Shown: positions 13,861-17,845 of the stretch, piece after piece
Layout: each line of letters opens with the position of its first letter
Position numbering within the stretch: the stretch's first letter is position 1
Assembly: GCA_022792755.1 (NCBI GenBank)
Contig: JAAWBP010000001.1
Location: forward strand, 1-17,845
Origin: Oscillospiraceae bacterium
GTDB taxonomy: Bacteria; Bacillota; Clostridia; Oscillospirales; Ruminococcaceae
Direction: 5' to 3'
Length of the DNA stretch: 17,845 bases
Notes under the pieces: generated by a model
Told to the model about the DNA's origin: nothing
Databases searched by the model: none
The model's input: the letters and a program-made list of their open reading frames with translations, nothing else
Translations under genes and position numbers: made by a program

Positions 13861-16800
13861 TTAAAAAAGGCTGAGCTGTTCCGCCTTCGGGGTTGGTTTG
13901 GAGCGCCCTGCTTCCTGCCGCTTGAGCGGGAGCCCTTCTAAGAAGGGGGAGAGGGTGGGCGAACCCGTGAGGATCAGCTCCTCCCGCGCTCGGGTGACGC
14001 CCACATAGAAAAGGCGGCGCTCCTCCTCCGGATCGGCGGGACGCCTTGCCGATTCCAGCGGGATGACTCCCTTTTTGACGCCGGCTAAAAAGACGACGGG
14101 GAATTCCAGTCCCTTGGAGCCGTGCAGGGTCATCAGCTCAACAGCGCCGGAGCGGTAGTTTTTTCCGGACGCGCGCTTCAGATCACCCTCCTGCCCGATG
14201 AGGAGATTCTCCAGCATAGATTTCATGGTTGGATGGAAGACGGCTGTCTGGAGCAGCTTTTCCATCGAAGAGGAAAGCAGTTTTCCCTCTGTCCAGCACT
14301 CCAACAGCTTCCGCGGCGGTTCTTTTTGAACCAGTGGAAGGAACGCGGCGATCTTTTCCGCCCAGAGCTCCAGCGCACCCAGCCCTCTGCATTCTTCCTG
14401 TAAGGCAACAGGATCCAGCTCGTCCGAACAGCGGAAAAGCTCGAGGGCCCGTTCGGTCAAATCGGCCGGACAGCTCCACAGGCAGCGGAGGGAGAGACGC
14501 AGAGAGGGGAGGTCGCGGGGATCGGCCAGGGAGCGGAAGAAAGCCAGCGTCCCCCGCACCTCGTCCTCTTCTAAGTAATCCCCGCGCCCGGTGACGATAC
14601 AGGGGATGCCGTCGTGGATCAGGCATTTTTCAATTAAATCGGCCTGCCGATGGGTGCGGCAGAGGACGGCGATCTCGGAAAACGAGCGGTAAACCGCCCG
14701 CTCCGCTGCGTTTTGGCTTTCCAGCATGTCGATGCCGCCGGTCATCCGGCCGATCTCTTTGGCGATAAAGATTCCCTCGGAAAAGTCGCTGTCCGCTGTC
14801 ACGAGCCGGACGGTCTCCCCGCTCGGGCGGTTGGGTCGCAAGACCTGCCGGGTTTGGCTTTGAGGCAGGATCGGGTGGGCACAGGAGAGGATTTGCGGCG
14901 TAGAACGATAGTTTTCAGCCAGATGGATCACCCGCAGGGCGGGCAGTTCTTCCCGAAGGCGTTTGAAACAGGCTCCGGATGCGCCGCGGAACCCGTAGAC
15001 CGACTGATCGGGGTCGCCGATCACAAAAAGGCTTTTTCCGCGTTTAGACCATCGGCGGGTCAGATCATACTGCAAGCCGTTGAGATCCTGGAATTCGTCC
15101 ACCAGAAGATGGGTGAATCCCAGCCTGTGGGCGGCAGGGCGTTCGAGCGCGGCGAGCAGGAGGTCGTCGAAGTCCAGTGCCCCCCAGCCTTTCAACCGGC
15201 TGCAATAGGCGGAAACTGCATCCGCGGTTTTGCCGTCCGGCAGGGAAACCCCATTTTTGTAAGAAGAGACCTGCTGCAAAAACTTTCCGGGGGATGCCTT
15301 TAGTTCATATTCCCTCAATATGTCAGCCGCCGCATCCAGCGCCTCGGAGCGGCTGATCAGCACCGGAGAGCCGAGCAGCTTCAGGCAGATGGAGTGGAAG
15401 GTGCCGACGGTGATCCCGCGCAGGGCAGCCTTTCCGCCGAAACGCTCCTCCAGGCGGCGGCGCATCTCGGCGGCGGCCTGGTTGGTAAAGGTGACAGCGG
15501 TGATTTCAGAGGGCTTTGCCCCACCCTGTTCCAGCAGCCAGGCGATCCGCTCGGTCAGGGTTTTGGTCTTGCCGGTGCCGGGGCCGGCGATGACGGCGAC
15601 AACCGGATCAGGCGCGGTGGCGGCGGCCTCCTGCTCTTGGTTGAGTTGTTCCGGCGCAGGGATGTTTTCCGCCGCGGGAGTTCCTGCTTTGGACTTCCTG
15701 TTCGGCAGGTTTTTTTGTTTTGTGGTTCCGCCTGCGGCAGACGCCGGGCCGAACAGGGAAGCTTGTCCGTTCAGCTCCTCGATTTCGGCGGCGTTTAAAA
15801 GCGAGATGACGCCGTATTGTCCATCATAGCCGGCTTCCTTCCGCACCCTGCCCTGGCGCAGCCGCCGAATTCCTTCGGCGACGCAGATCCCCGCTTCTGC
15901 TTCGATCCGTTCCAGGGGCGCTTCCCGCAGAATGTAGAATTCCGGGCCGATCGAGCGGAGCAGGGAGAAATACAGCCTTTCCGCTTTTTTTCCGGTCGGA
16001 GAAACGCTTGTGGAGCCCCCGATCACTTCGGGCAGAGGAACCAGGCTTTCAAAGGGCTTCATCTTCCCGCCAACCCCATCCAAAGGGCGGTCGGCCAGCT
16101 CTTCGACCCGATGCTCCACCCCGATGGTGATTTTTTTGCCGCAGACGGGGCAGTGCCCACCATGCCGGACCGTCTCCTCCGGCGTGAGGCAGACGCCGCA
16201 GCTGCGGTGCCCGTCCAGGTGGTACTTCCCCTCTTCCGGGAAAAATTCCACCGTCCCGGCAAAGCCGTCCCCGGATTCGATCGCCTGCTTCAATCCCTGA
16301 TAGGAAAGGGGGGCGTCCAGCAGGTTCGCCTCCCGCCCGAGCTTTGCTGGGGAATGGGCGTCCGAGTTGGAGACCAGCGTGAACCGGTCCAGGGCAGAGA
16401 CGCGGCGGTTCATCGGCGGATCGGAGGAAAGCCCTGTCTCCAGCGCATGGATATAGGGCGTCAGGTCTTCAAAGCACTCCTCGATTGTCTCGAAGCCAGA
16501 GAATGCGCCAAAGAGTGAGAAATGCGGCGTCCAGATGTGGGCCGGGATAAAGACTGCGTCGGGGCAGGTTTCCAGCGTGATTTCGAGCAGATCCCGGCTG
16601 TCCAGGCCCAGGATCGGCCGCCCGTCCGAGTGGATGTTGCCGATGGCTTCCAGCTTGTCCGCGAGCATCTTCGCTTCTTCCAGCCCGGGCAGGAGGATCA
16701 CATTGTGGACTTTGCGGGTTTTTCCGTTCTTTTTATAGATCGAGCTGATCTCCCCGCTGACGACAAACCGGGGGCTCGGGGGATTCCCCGCAGTTTCATC

Positions 16801-17016
16801 TGGCAGCAGGAGGGATTCCCGCAGCAGATAGGTGCCGTCCCCTGTGGGGAGGAGCTGTTCCTCCATCTCTTTCCGCCAGGCGGGATGGGTGAAATCCCCC
16901 GTTCCCAGAAGCTGGAGCCCCTTCCTCCGCCCCCAGAGCTCCAGGTGGGGGAGGTCGCAGTCCCGGCTGGTCGCGCGGGAGTATTTCGAGTGGATGTGCA
17001 GATCGGCAAGATACAT
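13861..17016 (-). CDS. Endonuclease Q (PHP plus zinc finger) fused to a UvrD/Rep-type helicase
   Basis: A 1051-residue two-enzyme fusion. Residues 1-405 match endonuclease Q: a PHP metallo-nuclease with metal-site residues H7, H9, D41, E89, H104, H160, D219 and H221 (DLHIHS, GTGDFTH, SNSDAHSP), then a zinc finger C273-x2-C276 and C289-x2-C292. EndoQ enzymes nick DNA 5' of deaminated bases and abasic sites. Residues 458-1051 form a compact superfamily-1 helicase: GPGTGKT (478-484), VDEFQD (639-644), GDPDQSVYGFRGA (667-679), ENYRST (701-706), TLHGSKGLEF (963-972) and RLFYVGVTRARE (1001-1012). A flexible linker (406-457) contains QASLF (418-422), and the protein ends in QLSLF (1047-1051); both fit the beta-clamp-binding pentapeptide. 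GGAGG lies 6 nt before the ATG, 12 bp after the preceding gene. Likely role: clamp-targeted repair of deaminated DNA. Confidence 0.92.
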   Translation of the reverse strand: MYLADLHIHSKYSRATSRDCDLPHLELWGRRKGLQLLGTGDFTHPAWRKEMEEQLLPTGDGTYLLRESLLLPDETAGNPPSPRFVVSGEISSIYKKNGKTRKVHNVILLPGLEEAKMLADKLEAIGNIHSDGRPILGLDSRDLLEITLETCPDAVFIPAHIWTPHFSLFGAFSGFETIEECFEDLTPYIHALETGLSSDPPMNRRVSALDRFTLVSNSDAHSPAKLGREANLLDAPLSYQGLKQAIESGDGFAGTVEFFPEEGKYHLDGHRSCGVCLTPEETVRHGGHCPVCGKKITIGVEHRVEELADRPLDGVGGKMKPFESLVPLPEVIGGSTSVSPTGKKAERLYFSLLRSIGPEFYILREAPLERIEAEAGICVAEGIRRLRQGRVRKEAGYDGQYGVISLLNAAEIEELNGQASLFGPASAAGGTTKQKNLPNRKSKAGTPAAENIPAPEQLNQEQEAAATAPDPVVAVIAGPGTGKTKTLTERIAWLLEQGGAKPSEITAVTFTNQAAAEMRRRLEERFGGKAALRGITVGTFHSICLKLLGSPVLISRSEALDAAADILREYELKASPGKFLQQVSSYKNGVSLPDGKTADAVSAYCSRLKGWGALDFDDLLLAALERPAAHRLGFTHLLVDEFQDLNGLQYDLTRRWSKRGKSLFVIGDPDQSVYGFRGASGACFKRLREELPALRVIHLAENYRSTPQILSCAHPILPQSQTRQVLRPNRPSGETVRLVTADSDFSEGIFIAKEIGRMTGGIDMLESQNAAERAVYRSFSEIAVLCRTHRQADLIEKCLIHDGIPCIVTGRGDYLEEDEVRGTLAFFRSLADPRDLPSLRLSLRCLWSCPADLTERALELFRCSDELDPVALQEECRGLGALELWAEKIAAFLPLVQKEPPRKLLECWTEGKLLSSSMEKLLQTAVFHPTMKSMLENLLIGQEGDLKRASGKNYRSGAVELMTLHGSKGLEFPVVFLAGVKKGVIPLESARRPADPEEERRLFYVGVTRAREELILTGSPTLSPFLEGLPLKRQEAGRSKPTPKAEQLSLF

Positions 17017-17028
17017 CGCTGTCCTCCG

Positions 17029-17457
17029 TTATTTTAATACGATTTTGTAAGCGGCCCCGCCGTCCATCGTGGGGGTGTTTAAGAAAATCGCGCTGTCTTT
17101 TTTGACGATGAATTCTGTTTCTTTAGCGTTCAAGTCAATTCCATCGCTTTCAAATTTACGCAGACTCATCGGCCGGTTTGTCTGGATCACCACGGAATCT
17201 CTGGAGATTTCCTTGATTTCAAAGGTGATTTCTTCGTACCCTGCGGCGGACGAATGGATGACGCGGCCCTCCTTTACTTCGATTTCCCTGGCTGGCGCTT
17301 TGTCGTCGACGCCGCCCTCGCCCCAGGTGGTTTCGATGAAAATCAGGCGGGAAGCGGTTATTCCAGTGGTCGAGACATAGAAAAACAAAGCGGCGCAGAC
17401 TGCGCAGGCGGATGCCGCGCACACGATCCCGATCATTGTTTTCCTCTTCTTGGTCAT
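17029..17457 (-). CDS. Small membrane-anchored protein of unknown function
   Basis: I do not recognise the family. The 142-residue product has a basic N-terminus (MTKKRKT), one hydrophobic segment (residues 8-29) that could be an anchor or uncleaved signal, and a polar, apparently beta-rich remainder with alternating charged and hydrophobic residues (EITFEIKEI, SVVIQTNRP, TEFIVKKDSAIFLN). It has no typical lipobox and no metal or catalytic motif. The ATG has AGGAG 8 nt upstream. Its stop is 12 bp before the EndoQ-UvrD start, so the two are almost certainly one operon, yet a surface-facing domain has no obvious role in DNA repair. Its upstream region is filled by repeat array 2, with a good promoter beyond it. 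Confidence 0.7.
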   Translation of the reverse strand: MTKKRKTMIGIVCAASACAVCAALFFYVSTTGITASRLIFIETTWGEGGVDDKAPAREIEVKEGRVIHSSAAGYEEITFEIKEISRDSVVIQTNRPMSLRKFESDGIDLNAKETEFIVKKDSAIFLNTPTMDGGAAYKIVLK

Positions 17458-17485
17458 TGTTTTTTCTCCTTAACTTGCCGGAACG

Positions 17486-17764
17486 CCTGTGCCCAAGCCA
17501 GGTACGGAGTACCTCCGCCGGTAATTCGCACCCGAACGTTTTGCAGATCAAAAGGTAATTGACCTGCAAGGCGCCTCGCGGGTTACCAACGTTGTTATTG
17601 ACTCCGCTTGCGGATCGCCATTGACAGCGGAGGCACTCCGCCCTGCGAGACACCTAAGATAAAACAGGTGCAATGTGTCTCGCGGGAAATGAACCTTGTT
17701 ATTCGCACCGCCTGCGGATCGCGTATTGTTCAGCCGGGATCACCCGGCACGGACGCATTCCGCC
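17486..17764. repeat. Mosaic hairpin-rich repeat array 2 (in the operon leader)
   Basis: Same family and orientation as the array at 4738-5350. A header (17522-17573) carries ATTCGCACCC, AACGTTTT and GACCTGCAAGGCGC. Core 1 (17576-17641) and core 2 (17680-17764) align without gaps over about 50 nt, sharing TCGCGGG, TTGTTATT and TGCGGATCGC. Core 2 also matches array 1 at 4827-4880 (GCAATGTG, GCGGGAAATGAAC). Stems: GCGGAG/CTCCGC (17627-17641), GCCGGG/CCCGGC (17733-17748), GCGAGACAC/GTGTCTCGC (17645-17653 with 17675-17683) and GGTAC/GTACC (17501-17513). No gene is visible in the 388-nt region right of 17457. Confidence 0.8.
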
Positions 17765-17791
17765 AAAAACGAAAGCGGTTCTCTGATCACC

Positions 17792-17820
17792 ATTATAAAG
17801 CATGAGCCAGGCGGATGCAA
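17792..17820 (-). promoter_or_regulatory. Promoter of the small-protein/EndoQ-UvrD operon
   Basis: On the - strand TTGCAT (-35; 17815-17820) and TATAAT (-10; 17792-17797) are separated by exactly 17 bp, and the -10 is a perfect consensus. Transcription would start near 17785 and run through array 2 before the first start codon at 17457, giving a leader of about 325 nt. Confidence 0.65.
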
Positions 17821-17845
17821 TTCAATTCATGCCCAGTTTTTCAGG

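Noticed and set aside
4676..17845. Composite mobile element bounded by the two repeat arrays
   Set aside because: The arrays are in the same orientation and flank ordinary chromosomal genes. No transposase, integrase, terminal inverted repeats or target duplications were seen.

Overview
The window looks like chromosomal DNA from a GC-rich Clostridia-type Firmicute, plausibly a gut Oscillospiraceae/Ruminococcaceae relative. This is inferred from strong AGGAGG-type ribosome sites, TTG and GTG starts, tightly overlapping operons (three ATGA junctions) and the gene families present. No database search was possible.

Left block (1-4675, + strand): a choline-metabolism cluster. It begins inside a nucleotidyltransferase/choline-kinase fusion cut by the window edge, followed by a separate LicC-like nucleotidyltransferase and a BCCT-family transporter in translational overlap. 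Together they read as choline (or similar trimethylammonium) uptake, phosphorylation and nucleotide activation, typically for phosphocholine decoration of surface polymers. An acyltransferase-3 membrane protein follows after a 110 bp gap.

4676-5420: a long non-coding stretch of a mosaic, hairpin-rich repeat family. It abuts and appears to have replaced the 3' end of feoB.

Iron block (5310-7635): feoA and a C-terminally truncated feoB on the - strand, divergent from an MntR/DtxR-type metalloregulator. A perfect 7-bp inverted repeat lies in the shared promoter region.

Export block (7709-13120, - strand): a TetR-type regulator, then an operon of DUF308/HdeD membrane protein, MMPL (RND-type) transporter and a secreted Leu-x-x-Gly heptad-repeat protein. 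All three operon genes overlap by 4 bp, suggesting an envelope transport system under TetR control.

Right block (13218-17845, - strand): a GrpB-family protein, a 1051-residue fusion of endonuclease Q (PHP plus zinc finger) with a UvrD-type helicase carrying two candidate beta-clamp motifs, and a small membrane-anchored protein of unknown function. A good promoter lies near the right edge. Between it and the first gene sits a second array of the same hairpin-rich repeat, so the operon probably has a roughly 320-nt structured leader.

The most interesting points are the EndoQ-UvrD-clamp architecture and the repeat family, whose stems change sequence while keeping base pairing.
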